Assembly (NCBI RefSeq): GCF_013403955.1
Contig: NZ_JABFDG010000005.1
Coordinates: 62,001-126,000 of the forward strand
Source: Winogradskyella vidalii
Lineage (GTDB): Bacteria > Bacteroidota > Bacteroidia > Flavobacteriales > Flavobacteriaceae
DNA: 64,000 nucleotides
Direction of reading: 5' to 3'
The position numbers were made by a program, and so were the translations under genes. Shown here one piece after another: positions 28,432-37,185 of this stretch (position 1 is its first letter; each line of letters opens with the position of its first letter). The notes under the pieces were generated by a model, which did not search any database, was not told the origin of the DNA, and was given only the letters and a program-made list of their open reading frames with translations.

Positions 28432-28716
28432 TTAATTACATTCTATTCTATAAACTTCTCTAACCTCGCTTCCGGTAGGAGGTACTGAATAATTAGTTTC
28501 TTCTTGGCAGTCTACATCTTCACGATCAGTTTCGCTATAGCTGAGTAGCCAGGTTTCTGTAGTTTCTTCTAAGTATTTAGCTTCAATGTAGGTGACTTTC
28601 TCACAGGCGCAATCATCATCATCATCATCAAGTTCTGATTCTGCAGAGCAGCCTAATAAAAATGTAAAACTAAACATAAGGTAAATTGGTAAAACTGTTT
28701 GTAATTGTTTTTTCAT
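28432..28716 (-). CDS. Small hypothetical lipoprotein
   Basis: A 94-residue predicted lipoprotein (lipobox LLGCSA, Cys23). The mature part starts with an Asp-rich stretch (six Asp in a row) and has several Cys. No family is recognised. It lies on the opposite strand between yheT and comM. Confidence 0.65.
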   Translation of the reverse strand: MKKQLQTVLPIYLMFSFTFLLGCSAESELDDDDDDCACEKVTYIEAKYLEETTETWLLSYSETDREDVDCQEETNYSVPPTGSEVREVYRIECN

Positions 28717-29132
28717 GATTAAGTAAATTTGGGATTACAAACATATATAATTATTTTCTTAAAATCTACAAAGTGTATAATAAAATCGATGAAATACATA
28801 ATTTTGTTGATTTTTTAGTGAATTTTCTTACTTTTATTGTTGATAACTACCTTTTTTGACTATTTTTATTGTTTAAAATTGTGGGTGTAGTCTAATTTTT
28901 TGGTTGTTAGGTAGTTCTAATTAAAATTACAGCTATTAATGCTTTAAATAGAATAATTGCTAAGTCATTTTTAAGTTTAAACGTTTTGGATTATTTTTTT
29001 GGGTTTAATATGATAATGTTTCTTTTTAACTTTTGAAGTTATTTTCTTTAATCTATCCCTTTTCTTGAGATTAAGTTTTGAAAGGCTTTTTTATTTCATT
29101 GATTTTCTTAATTTTAGGAAAACTAACAATTC
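28717..29132. other. Intergenic region upstream of comM, 416 bp
   Basis: No gene seen. From about 29076 it is nearly identical to 47515-47572 (GAAAGGCTTTTTTATTT and onward), the upstream side of the decayed comM copy. The shared block begins inside what is the right arm of a complete terminator at 47497-47533; the left arm is missing here. Confidence 0.6.
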
Positions 29133-30002
29133 ATGCTCAAAAAAGTCTTCGCAAGTGCCGTTTTTGGTGTTGAAGCTTCTACAATTACAGTAGAAGTCAA
29201 TGTGGATAAGGGTGTTGGTTATCATTTAGTTGGGCTTCCAGATAATGCCATCAAGGAAAGTAATTACCGAATTGCAGCTGCACTTCAAAATAATGGTTAC
29301 CGTATTCCTGGTAAAAAGATTACCATAAATATGGCACCTGCCGATTTGCGGAAAGAAGGTTCTGCCTATGATTTAACCTTGGCTATTGGAATTTTAGCCG
29401 CATCCAATCAAATTAAAGCAGAAAACCTAGAAGATTATCTTATTATGGGTGAATTGTCTCTAGATGGTAGTTTACAACCGTTTAAGGGCGCTTTACCAAT
29501 TGCTATAAAAGCAAGAGAAGAGGGGTTTAAAAATATCATTCTTCCAGTCCAAAATAGTAAAGAAGCTGCTATTGTTGATGACATAAAAGTCTTTGGTGTT
29601 GAAAATATCATGCAGGTAATCAATCATTTTGATAAGGAGGAGCCTCTTGAGCAAACTATCATAAATACAAGAGAAGAATTTTATAAAAGTCTCGATTTCC
29701 CCGAATTCGATTTTGCGGATGTTAAAGGGCAAGAATCCATAAAACGCTGTATGGAAATTGCGGCTGCTGGTGGGCATAATATCATACTTATTGGACCGCC
29801 GGGCTCTGGTAAAACCATGTTGGCAAAACGTTTACCAAGTATATTACCACCGATGACTTTACATGAAGCTTTAGAAACCACTAAAATTCATTCGGTTGTG
29901 GGTCGTGTAAAAGCACATGCGGGATTAATGGCACAGCGACCATTTAGAAGTCCACACCATACCATATCGAATGTTAGTTTTACAGTTGTGGGGGCGAATT
30001 AA
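29133..30002 (+). pseudogene. comM: comM (yifB), 5' part, interrupted by integrated element
   Basis: The first 280 codons encode the ChlI/Lon-like N-terminal domain of ComM/YifB (VFGVEASTITVEV, GLPDNAIKES) and the AAA+ Walker A GPPGSGKTMLAKRL. At 29973-29974 the frame leaves comM after the codons for HHTISN, and the last residues (SFTVVGAN) come from the inserted element. Walker B and the C-terminal half lie at 41578-42276. ComM is a branch-migration helicase in natural transformation of some bacteria; this copy should be inactive unless the element is excised. Confidence 0.93.
29955..29990 (+). other. attL junction of the comM element
   Basis: comM side ends ACCATATCGAAT, then the shared GT at 29973-29974, then the element side TAGTTTTACAGTTGTG. 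The element side forms the right arm of the reconstructed attP dyad. Confidence 0.75.
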
Positions 30003-30014
30003 TTATTATATTTG
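29986..30014 (+). promoter_or_regulatory. Promoter of the large serine recombinase, overlapping attL
   Basis: TTG at 29986-29988, an 18-base spacer and TATATTTG at 30007-30014 fit the flavobacterial promoter TTG-N17-23-TAnnTTTG exactly. The whole promoter is on the element side of the crossover, with the TTG inside the attP arm, so it moves with the element. The ATG is 14 bases downstream. Confidence 0.65.
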
Positions 30015-30028
30015 AAAAAAAATATAAT

Positions 30029-31765
30029 ATGCTTGCTATATACACAAGGTTAAGCCGTGAGGATGACAAATCTACATCAATCGAAAATCAAATAAGGGAG
30101 GGGAAAGCGTTCGCAAAGAAGCATAACCAACAATTTACTATATATAACGAGGGAGAGGGTGTAAGTGGCACACTTGAATTATCTGACAGACCTCAGCTAT
30201 ATAATTTAATTTCAGACATTAAAAGCGGTGTAATTAAAAGCGTTTGGATGAGAAACCAAAACCGTTTAGACCGTAATACGGCAACGTTTTACTTATTCGT
30301 GTCGGCTGTAAAAAAAGCTGATATTAACGTTAGTTTTGGTGATGGGGAGGCATTGGATTTTAACGACCCAACAACACTACTACAAACCTCAATTATTTCA
30401 TCATTAAATCAATACACAGCACAATTACAAGGAGTACAAACAAAAAAAGCCCTTAGAGATTCCGCTAGTGAGGGCAAAGCGTGGGCTGTTATTCCATACG
30501 GTTACTCAACGGACGAAAACAAGCATATTATAATTGATGAATCGCAAGCCGAAACGGTAAAGGAAATATTTAATTTATCCTTAGAGGGTTGGGGTGTTAA
30601 ACGTATTTCAACACATTTAACAGAAAAGGGCGTTCCGACCAAGTATAACGCTTATGATGGAACGATTAAGATAATTAACAAGCATAATAAAAACGTCACT
30701 GAACGAGCTAAAAAAAATATTGTCTGGAGTGCTAAAACCGTGTTAGGTATTCTTAAAAATAAATGGTATATCGGAACTCGTACTTATAGTGGAGTTGAAT
30801 ATCCGACCCCTCGAATTATTGATAATGAATTATTTGATAAAGTTCAGAAGAACCTTGTAAAAAACCGAATTAAGAGTAGTGGTAAGAAAGTTGAGTATAG
30901 ATATTTACTAAAAGGTTTATTGACGTGCGGTAAATGTGGGCGCAATTATTACGGACGTACTCGACCATCAAAACGTGATAACTTTTATATGTGTAGTTCT
31001 AAGCGTTACCCTAAATTAAATTGCGGTAACAAATCAATTAGTATTCCATATTTAGAAACCTTTATAATTAAACACCTCTTTCAATCAAAAGACTTATTAA
31101 ATCATTTACAAGCATTAGATAAGGTTGATAATTCATTGAATGAGTTGAGGGCTGAACGTGTACAAGTGGTATCTAACATAGAAAAAGAGATTGAAGTTAA
31201 TGAGCGTTTATTTAACTTATTAAGTAATCCTAAATTAACTTATGACGATAAACTTATCAGTAATTATGATAAATCTAAGAAGCAAATAGAGGTGTTTAAA
31301 GCACGTTTACAAACAATTGATAATAGTATAAGTGAACGCACGAATAATGACCGTATAGAAGCCTATAAGAATGAGGTTAAGAATGTTGATTTAACCAACT
31401 TTACACAACTTAAAACAGCTATTAATAATATTGTTGAGAGTATTGAAATACTATCGACCAAAGATGTTAATAATGTAGATGTTTATGCGATTTCAATTAA
31501 ATATAAAGCCTTTAATGAGGTTTCAACGTTCTACACTAAATTACCGTATAATAAATGGATATATGTATCCAATTACACAACTGAACAAACTCAACAAGAT
31601 ATTAAAGATAATATAGAGTTATATAAGTATGAATATAAATTAAAGCACGGTGTTGAAATTGAAGTTCCTATTGAAGATTATCATTTATTCACATCTGAAT
31701 CGGGTGGTACTGTTATTTTCGATGCGTTGGAAATAACCAAAAATGAATTAATTGAATTTAACTGA
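30029..31765 (+). CDS. Large serine recombinase (integrase of the element)
   Basis: A 578-residue site-specific recombinase. The resolvase catalytic domain occupies about residues 1-150 with catalytic Ser9 in YTRLSRED and R7; the recombinase domain follows (about 160-275), then a zinc ribbon with C300, C303, C322 and C332, and a long coiled coil (about 345-450) plus C-terminal region. This is the layout of phage-type large serine integrases. The start lies 55 bases from the attL core, the usual position next to attP. It very likely catalysed insertion in comM. Confidence 0.95.
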   Translation: MLAIYTRLSREDDKSTSIENQIREGKAFAKKHNQQFTIYNEGEGVSGTLELSDRPQLYNLISDIKSGVIKSVWMRNQNRLDRNTATFYLFVSAVKKADINVSFGDGEALDFNDPTTLLQTSIISSLNQYTAQLQGVQTKKALRDSASEGKAWAVIPYGYSTDENKHIIIDESQAETVKEIFNLSLEGWGVKRISTHLTEKGVPTKYNAYDGTIKIINKHNKNVTERAKKNIVWSAKTVLGILKNKWYIGTRTYSGVEYPTPRIIDNELFDKVQKNLVKNRIKSSGKKVEYRYLLKGLLTCGKCGRNYYGRTRPSKRDNFYMCSSKRYPKLNCGNKSISIPYLETFIIKHLFQSKDLLNHLQALDKVDNSLNELRAERVQVVSNIEKEIEVNERLFNLLSNPKLTYDDKLISNYDKSKKQIEVFKARLQTIDNSISERTNNDRIEAYKNEVKNVDLTNFTQLKTAINNIVESIEILSTKDVNNVDVYAISIKYKAFNEVSTFYTKLPYNKWIYVSNYTTEQTQQDIKDNIELYKYEYKLKHGVEIEVPIEDYHLFTSESGGTVIFDALEITKNELIEFN

Positions 31766-31787
31766 ATTTAACTAAGTATATAAACAA

Positions 31788-31822
31788 AAATAACCACCCC
31801 CATTAAATCGAGGTGGTTATTT
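31788..31822 (+). terminator. Terminator after the serine recombinase gene
   Basis: Arms AAATAACCACC (31788-31798) and GGTGGTTATTT (31812-31822) pair perfectly; T-rich sequence follows. A second hairpin, AGTGGTG with CACCACT (31828-31859), lies just beyond. Confidence 0.75.
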
Positions 31823-31948
31823 ATTTTAGTGGTGCTATACGGCTAAATTTAACACCACTTGACAGAATAAAAATAATTATTCTTTGTTTCGTGGGGGCTA
31901 GGATTGTGCGATACTAAAACCCCCAATGTAGGAAGATAAACCCTACAT

Positions 31949-32659
31949 TTATTTTTTTATATAAGACAGTCTAGGACGTAAAGTGTTAAGGTGTGAATCG
32001 TATATTAAAACGTCACTCATTAGTCGCTGTAATTGGTGTATTTTGTAATTGTTATGCCCTTTACCTATCACATTGGTAAAACACTCTATAAACTCATTCA
32101 TTTGCTTTAAACGTGTGTTTTCGGCTTGGTTGGTTGTATAGTGTTTAAAATTGTCCTCATTAACATTCGTAACTACATTATTATTTTCGTCTAAGATTAA
32201 ATATGTCGGTCTGTAATTTTTTGTCAGTTGTTGAAATTTTGATAAATCAATTTCTAGTAATTCGACAAGTTTAGTAAATGAGATTGGTATATCTATTTTA
32301 CTTGCATACTTTGAAGTAATTGCATTTTCAACATACTTGTTAGGTGTTTTTAACAGTTCCGTTAAATCTTCTTTAGATGTTGGAATAGGTAAAAACTTTG
32401 TTAATTCGGTTTTAATTGCTTCAAACTGTTTAAGGTTCTTTCTTGCAGTTCCAAAAGCTGTTCTATATTCATCATTATCAAAATATATTAGTTTGGGTTC
32501 GAATATGACCTCATCTTTTTCATCTCCATTAATTTTATGCCTCAACAATGTAGTTAGGGGTAATTTTTTATTGTCGGCTTCTTTTTGGTATTGTTGTTTA
32601 TCTTCTGTAGTTAATCTAAGTGTTACCTTTTCGGTGTATGTTTGTTTTTTATTTTCCAT
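31949..32659 (-). CDS. Ribbon-helix-helix-like protein, MobC-like N-terminus
   Basis: A 236-residue protein when started at ATG 32659 (MENKKQTYTEK); a longer frame to 32737 has a hydrophobic extension that looks non-coding. Residues about 8-42, with KVTLRLTTEDKQQY and LPLTTLLRHKI, have the strand-helix-helix pattern of ribbon-helix-helix proteins such as MobC. The remaining 190 residues are unrecognised and charged. In mobilizable elements such proteins assist the relaxase, but no relaxase is visible, so it could instead regulate or partition the element. It is convergent with the recombinase. Confidence 0.7.
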   Translation of the reverse strand: MENKKQTYTEKVTLRLTTEDKQQYQKEADNKKLPLTTLLRHKINGDEKDEVIFEPKLIYFDNDEYRTAFGTARKNLKQFEAIKTELTKFLPIPTSKEDLTELLKTPNKYVENAITSKYASKIDIPISFTKLVELLEIDLSKFQQLTKNYRPTYLILDENNNVVTNVNEDNFKHYTTNQAENTRLKQMNEFIECFTNVIGKGHNNYKIHQLQRLMSDVLIYDSHLNTLRPRLSYIKK

Positions 32660-32954
32660 ATCTTTTAATTTATGTCTTTGTTTATATATCAGTGATTTAG
32701 GTAATAAAAGACCGATAATGGCAGTCAAATATGCCAATGATTGACCGCTAATGACTTACAATTGTATTATTTAATATTAATGTAAATCAAAAACCATACA
32801 TACTAGATTATCAGATAGTTGAATTTTACAAGTATTTAACGTGTTAAAAATATGTTAAAGTTATGATTAAATATTGCTATGTGAAAAATTTGGTTATAAG
32901 GTTTGTTTTTTCGATATTTGAACCACGTTAAACAATTAATAAAAAATTACAATA

Positions 32955-33158
32955 ATGAGTAGAGTAAGAATGGTTTATCCAACACCAGTAAAAAGAACAA
33001 AAAAAGAAAGAGATGCATTAAATGAAACTGCTGAAGGTCGTTTAATATTGATAAATGAAATGGTAGCAAAAGCTGAAGTTGAATTAAACAATTTATTATA
33101 TACTAAAGAATCAATTGAAGCTACTCTTAAAGCTAAAAAAGATAGTATTAAAGCTTAA
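32955..33158 (+). CDS. Small hypothetical protein, basic and helical
   Basis: A 67-residue Lys/Glu-rich helical protein (MSRVRMVYPTPVKRTKKE at the start, then a coiled-coil-like tail). No family is recognised. A good terminator follows 37 bases downstream, and GATATTTG about 40 bases upstream is a one-mismatch -7 element, so it is likely a monocistronic expressed gene. Confidence 0.6.
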   Translation: MSRVRMVYPTPVKRTKKERDALNETAEGRLILINEMVAKAEVELNNLLYTKESIEATLKAKKDSIKA

Positions 33159-33194
33159 AGCTGAAAATAAAAGGTCAATACCTTTAAGTAAAGA

Positions 33195-33244
33195 AAACCC
33201 CTTAGAACGTCGTATTTGATGTTTTAAGGGGTTTGTTATTGTTA
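33195..33244 (+). terminator. Terminator after the 67-residue gene
   Basis: Arms AAACCCCTTA (33195-33204) and TAAGGGGTTT (33235-33244) with a 30-base loop. A diverged copy of the hairpin, sharing the block GATGTTTTAAGG, is found at about 33757-33800. Confidence 0.65.
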
Positions 33245-33394
33245 TGTTTGTTCAAAACTTCAAAACTTATGTTCAAAACTCTTGACAATTTAAATATAGA
33301 AGTATATTTATTTTATTTAATTTTGAAACAGCTTGATAATTGATTTATAATCAGTGTTGAGTGGGTAGAAGTTTAATTAAATCATAGTTTATTT

Positions 33395-33499
33395 ATGACT
33401 GAAACTAGTTATAAAGAAAAACTGCAAACCATTTACTGGTTTACAGCTGTTCTTTACTTTATTACTGGTATTGTAGAAATAGTTAGCGGACTAGTCTAA
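33395..33499 (+). CDS. Very small membrane protein, 34 residues
   Basis: ATG at 33395 opens a frame of 34 residues: a polar start (MTETSYKEKLQ) and one hydrophobic helix (WFTAVLYFITGIVEIVSGLV). It is followed by two hairpins, the second a clear terminator at 33545-33576, which suggests a transcribed unit. Single-helix peptides of this size can be toxins or membrane-protein modulators; no function is claimed. Confidence 0.45.
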   Translation: MTETSYKEKLQTIYWFTAVLYFITGIVEIVSGLV

Positions 33500-33544
33500 T
33501 ACCTTAAAGTTTTTTTAGTCGAAGCACTTGATGCTTCATTCATT

Positions 33545-33576
33545 CCCCACTTATTTATTAGGTGGGGTATTTTTTT
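33545..33576 (+). terminator. Terminator after the 34-residue ORF
   Basis: Stem CCCCAC (33545-33550) with GTGGGG (33562-33567) followed by a run of seven T. A smaller hairpin GAAGCA/TGCTTC precedes it at 33521-33537. Confidence 0.75.
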
Positions 33577-33603
33577 ACATATACAAATATACAAATTTTA
33601 TTG

Positions 33604-33637
33604 TATAATATATACGCTATATACGGTATATATTATA
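33604..33637. repeat. AT-rich perfect inverted repeat, possible origin or operator
   Basis: Arms TATAATATATAC (33604-33615) and GTATATATTATA (33626-33637) are perfectly complementary with a 10-base spacer. A T run follows, so a weak terminator is possible. Its place upstream of the replication-type gene makes an origin or regulator site worth testing. Confidence 0.5.
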
Positions 33638-33940
33638 TTTTTTTTACTAATTAGCACATTCAATATGACTAAACATATTGATTTTGTTGCTGGTGGTGGT
33701 GGTTTTGATTTATAAACCTAAATGTATGTGTTGGAATAAGGTACACCAGGTTAAAAATAAAAACCCTTTGAGTGTCTTGTATGATGTTTTAAGGTTTTTT
33801 TTATATAATAATGTAGGGTTGTTGTATATGTGCTTAATTAAATATATGATATTAATAAGTGTATTTAATTGTTATTTTATTAATAAATGTTAATTTATTT
33901 TAGTGATACAATAAAAATGTAATATAAGTTAGAAATAAAA

Positions 33941-33971
33941 TTGACTTTATTTGGTTATTTAAGTATATTTG
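33941..33971 (+). promoter_or_regulatory. Promoter of the 92-residue gene
   Basis: TTG at 33941-33943, a spacer of 20 and TATATTTG at 33964-33971 fit the flavobacterial consensus exactly. The ATG at 34027 is 55 bases downstream, leaving a leader. Confidence 0.6.
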
Positions 33972-34026
33972 TGTATAGGGCGGTGGTAATGATGCTTGTC
34001 AGCTACTGAACTATTTTAAAAAATAT

Positions 34027-34305
34027 ATGGAAATACCAAAAAGGCAATGGAAACTTAATCCAAATTGCACAACTGAAATGTCAGTACAAGAAAAAAAGGA
34101 TGCTTACTTACTTGTACTATTACTTAATCAATACGGAAACTATAACGAAACATTTGAAGCCATCAAAAAGGACTGGTTAAACTTGTTATATAGTTTGCCA
34201 TCAACCAAGGATAAAAAGGCTTATAACAGCGTTAAAAGTTCTCGTAGCTATACTATGCTTAGATTAAAATCCATCTTTAAGAACTATATTATTCAATCTA
34301 AATAG
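34027..34305 (+). CDS. Hypothetical protein, 92 residues
   Basis: A basic soluble helical protein (MEIPKRQWKLNPNC at the start; VKSSRSYTMLRLKSIFKNY near the end). No family is recognised. It has its own promoter and lies upstream of the large helicase-polymerase-like gene, so a role in element replication or control is possible. A hairpin GGTGAG-TC-CTCACC follows within 80 bases. Confidence 0.6.
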   Translation: MEIPKRQWKLNPNCTTEMSVQEKKDAYLLVLLLNQYGNYNETFEAIKKDWLNLLYSLPSTKDKKAYNSVKSSRSYTMLRLKSIFKNYIIQSK

Positions 34306-34521
34306 TCGGAGATGAAACAAAAAAAAAGATAGCTAAATCACCAAAACTATTTAACTATCTCTTTAAGGTGGGGTGAGTCCTCACCAAATAATAACGTGAT
34401 TAGTTTAAAGTGTCAATTGTTGGAGCAATTGAATCACGACCGATAAACCTCTCTCATATAAATATACTTAAAAAGTTAAAAAAAGTCAAGTTTATAAGGG
34501 TTTACGAATACCTATTTAACC

Positions 34522-37185
34522 GTGTCAAAAAATGAGGTTAAAGAAATTAAATTTCAAAATAAATACGTAAACGGTCAAGCCTTAGAGGTTATTACCGATT
34601 TTTCAAATAATAGCTACATAATCAAAGGTAGTACTGGAATAGGTGGAACAACCGCCTTGTTAAATTACACACAAGGAAACTGTTTAATAGTATCTCCAAA
34701 CGTGGGAATGATTGAGGGCAAAGCCCAACAAACAAAAAATTATAATAGTGATTTTAGAGCGTTTATTTATAGTGGCTCTGAAAACATTGATATAAATAAT
34801 AGTTGGGATTTTGTAAATAATTATTTGACCCATACAGATGAATCTGAGCAGAATATTATTATTAATTGCACTCCAGACCAACTAATTAAACTCAGAGCGA
34901 CTAACAAGGGTTTGTATAATCAGCTTTTAACTATTCCTATCTTTATTGACGAATACCATAGTTACACTATAGATAGCGAGTTCCGAAATGTTATGGGTGA
35001 GTTTTTGGAGTTGGTGTATAATGAATGGAGGGCAAATTTTAAACTTTCAACAGCAACCCCAAATTATAATAATATTGATGTTCCAACCGATAAAGATGTT
35101 AAGTACTTCAAATTAACTAAGTCAGACCAACAACCTAAACCGCTAAAATTATCAAATAACCTCGCTGATGTTAAAAGGTTTGTTTACGATGAAAACACAA
35201 AGGGTCGTTTAGTTGTTCTTTTTTCGAATGATAGTGATTTACATAAGTCGTTCAAGGATTTGAAAGTTAAAAACCTCGTTGGTAAAAACCTTGGTATTAA
35301 ATTAAAGGCTTATAAACGAGGGGTTGAGGTAAGTAGTGATTTATATAATGATTGCGAATTGTTGATTCTTAGTAGTAGTTATTTTGCTGGGTTTGATATT
35401 GATGTTAACTGTAGTATATGTATTGTTTCTAATCAGAAAAGTGATGCTTTTAAAATTGGTGTAAATGATGCTGTTCAATGTTACGGACGTGCAAGAAAAC
35501 AAGTATTTAACGCATTGTTTGTTAATGCAAAAAGTAAGATTGATGTTAATACTAAATTAGCAACTCAATATCCAACTTCAATAAATGAAATAACTAATAG
35601 TATCCAATTTTTTAATAATCAATTAGAGTTCTTTAATTCCCAAATTGAGGGGGTTACACTATATCACGACATCAAACACATTAAGGAGGTCACTCCGCAT
35701 TTATACGTTAATAGAGCTGTTTTAATCGAACCTATTTTAAAAAATGTGTTGAATTATCAGTTATATAATAAGGAGGTTCTAACAGCAGAATTTGAGCGTT
35801 ATGGGTTTGTGTTAAGTCAGTATGATAATAATGATTTTGAAATACCAAAACAGAATAATTCAACACCATTTAAGGAGCGTTTAACCAACTTATTAAGTTA
35901 TGATAGTGATATGCTTCTAAAGAATTATAAACATTCAAAATACAACCTCAAATCAAAGAATAACGGTAGTTTCTCGCATAAGGCAACATTTGAATTATTG
36001 ACAGCTTATTTATTGAAAATAACTAATAGTGAAATAATTAATAAGTTAAATAATAAGAGGGTGAGACCTAACGAGTTTTTTAATAGTGTTGATTTGTTTT
36101 TACGTGTAAATTTTGATTCAAAGTATGTTTTTGAGGGTTTGAGCGTTCAGCAAATAAGTAATGCAAGACGTTTGTATTATAGTGATGGTTTGAGCGATTA
36201 TTTTCGTGAAAATTATCTACTGAATGACTGGCAGTATTTATATAGTTGTTTTAAAGTTGATAATAATATTTTATCTGAATCAATTGAGAGGGAGATTAAA
36301 CTATATGAGGTTTTTTATGATGTTAGTTTATATGAACCTTTAGTTATTGACAAATCTCATAGAGGGAGGAACATTAAAAAAATTATACATTCAGAATTAA
36401 ATAATTTTAATATCGTACTTAATGAAGATGAAAAAGACTGGTTAAAAGATGTTAGTAATAAGATTTTTAAAAAGTTGGATAGTGGGGAGAAGTATATTAA
36501 TTATAATACACGTTCAGCAATTAAAAGTAAAATGAATAACGTTCTTATATACCTTTTAACAGATGGGAAAATAGGGAGTGTTTCAGAAGTGAAAAATAGA
36601 GAGTACAACCCATTAACTCAAACACCAAAGGCTTTACGTTCAATAATACCAATTAAGTTGGTGAGCGTGGATTTGACGAGCGCAAACCCTCAAATAGTTG
36701 ATAGCATCCTAAAAACTACCATAGGGTTAAACGTTTATAATAATTTAATGACCGCCCGAAACATAAGCCGTAATAAGGCAAAGAAAATATATAATACTTG
36801 TTTAAATAATCATAATCTAACAGTATCAAACGCTAAGAAAATATATTTAGATTGTGGTTACTCGGATTGTAAGGCTTTGGAGTTGGCAAGGTTAACCGCT
36901 AATGTTGAAAAAGGTAGTTTCTTTGAAATTATGACCGCTAACGAAAAAATACTTATGCAACGTTATAAGGATATATTACCGTTTAACTCTTATAGGTTTC
37001 ACGATGCAATAATTATGTCTTTAGAAGATATTGAAACTAATAATATAATCTTACCAAATGTGGTAAAAGATTATGTGTATCATAGTGAGTTATTTAATGA
37101 TTCTAGTAAGTATTTAGGTTTAACCACTAACACACCATTTAATATAATTGGATTTGTAAATAATTACACTAAGTTGGCTAGTTAG
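34522..37185 (+). CDS. Replication protein: SF2-like helicase fused to a family-A-like polymerase palm (putative)
   Basis: An 887-residue protein starting with GTG at 34522. The N-terminal third has helicase-like motifs in order: a P-loop-like GSTGIGGTTALL (36-47), FIDEYH (Walker B/DExH, D143-H146), LSTATP (175-180, motif III), AGFDID (about 289-294) and QCYGRAR (319-325, motif VI). The C-terminal part has REYNPLTQTPKALR and SVDLTSANPQIVD (D717 as motif A Asp), a Lys/Arg-rich helical stretch at about 745-795, and FHDAIIM (H827-D828), which resembles motif C of family-A polymerases. I infer a replicase for the element. The P-loop lacks the canonical Lys. Confidence 0.7.
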   Translation: MSKNEVKEIKFQNKYVNGQALEVITDFSNNSYIIKGSTGIGGTTALLNYTQGNCLIVSPNVGMIEGKAQQTKNYNSDFRAFIYSGSENIDINNSWDFVNNYLTHTDESEQNIIINCTPDQLIKLRATNKGLYNQLLTIPIFIDEYHSYTIDSEFRNVMGEFLELVYNEWRANFKLSTATPNYNNIDVPTDKDVKYFKLTKSDQQPKPLKLSNNLADVKRFVYDENTKGRLVVLFSNDSDLHKSFKDLKVKNLVGKNLGIKLKAYKRGVEVSSDLYNDCELLILSSSYFAGFDIDVNCSICIVSNQKSDAFKIGVNDAVQCYGRARKQVFNALFVNAKSKIDVNTKLATQYPTSINEITNSIQFFNNQLEFFNSQIEGVTLYHDIKHIKEVTPHLYVNRAVLIEPILKNVLNYQLYNKEVLTAEFERYGFVLSQYDNNDFEIPKQNNSTPFKERLTNLLSYDSDMLLKNYKHSKYNLKSKNNGSFSHKATFELLTAYLLKITNSEIINKLNNKRVRPNEFFNSVDLFLRVNFDSKYVFEGLSVQQISNARRLYYSDGLSDYFRENYLLNDWQYLYSCFKVDNNILSESIEREIKLYEVFYDVSLYEPLVIDKSHRGRNIKKIIHSELNNFNIVLNEDEKDWLKDVSNKIFKKLDSGEKYINYNTRSAIKSKMNNVLIYLLTDGKIGSVSEVKNREYNPLTQTPKALRSIIPIKLVSVDLTSANPQIVDSILKTTIGLNVYNNLMTARNISRNKAKKIYNTCLNNHNLTVSNAKKIYLDCGYSDCKALELARLTANVEKGSFFEIMTANEKILMQRYKDILPFNSYRFHDAIIMSLEDIETNNIILPNVVKDYVYHSELFNDSSKYLGLTTNTPFNIIGFVNNYTKLAS

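Larger units (their letters stand above)
33159..34026. other. 868-bp region with hairpins and tiny ORFs
   Basis: There is no ordinary gene here. In order it holds a terminator, the 34-residue membrane ORF, a second terminator, the AT-rich dyad, a 16-codon frame at 33665-33715 (MTKHIDFVAGGGGFDL), a diverged hairpin copy at about 33757-33800, and a promoter at 33941-33971. The 16-codon frame is only a possibility. Confidence 0.5.

Noticed and set aside
32660..32737. N-terminal extension of the RHH-like protein
   Set aside because: The extra 26 residues are unlike the rest and the ATG at 32659 gives a typical RHH start.
33678..33893. 71-codon frame in the element
   Set aside because: Overlaps a hairpin and has hydrophobic low-complexity sequence typical of AT-rich DNA; no support as a gene.
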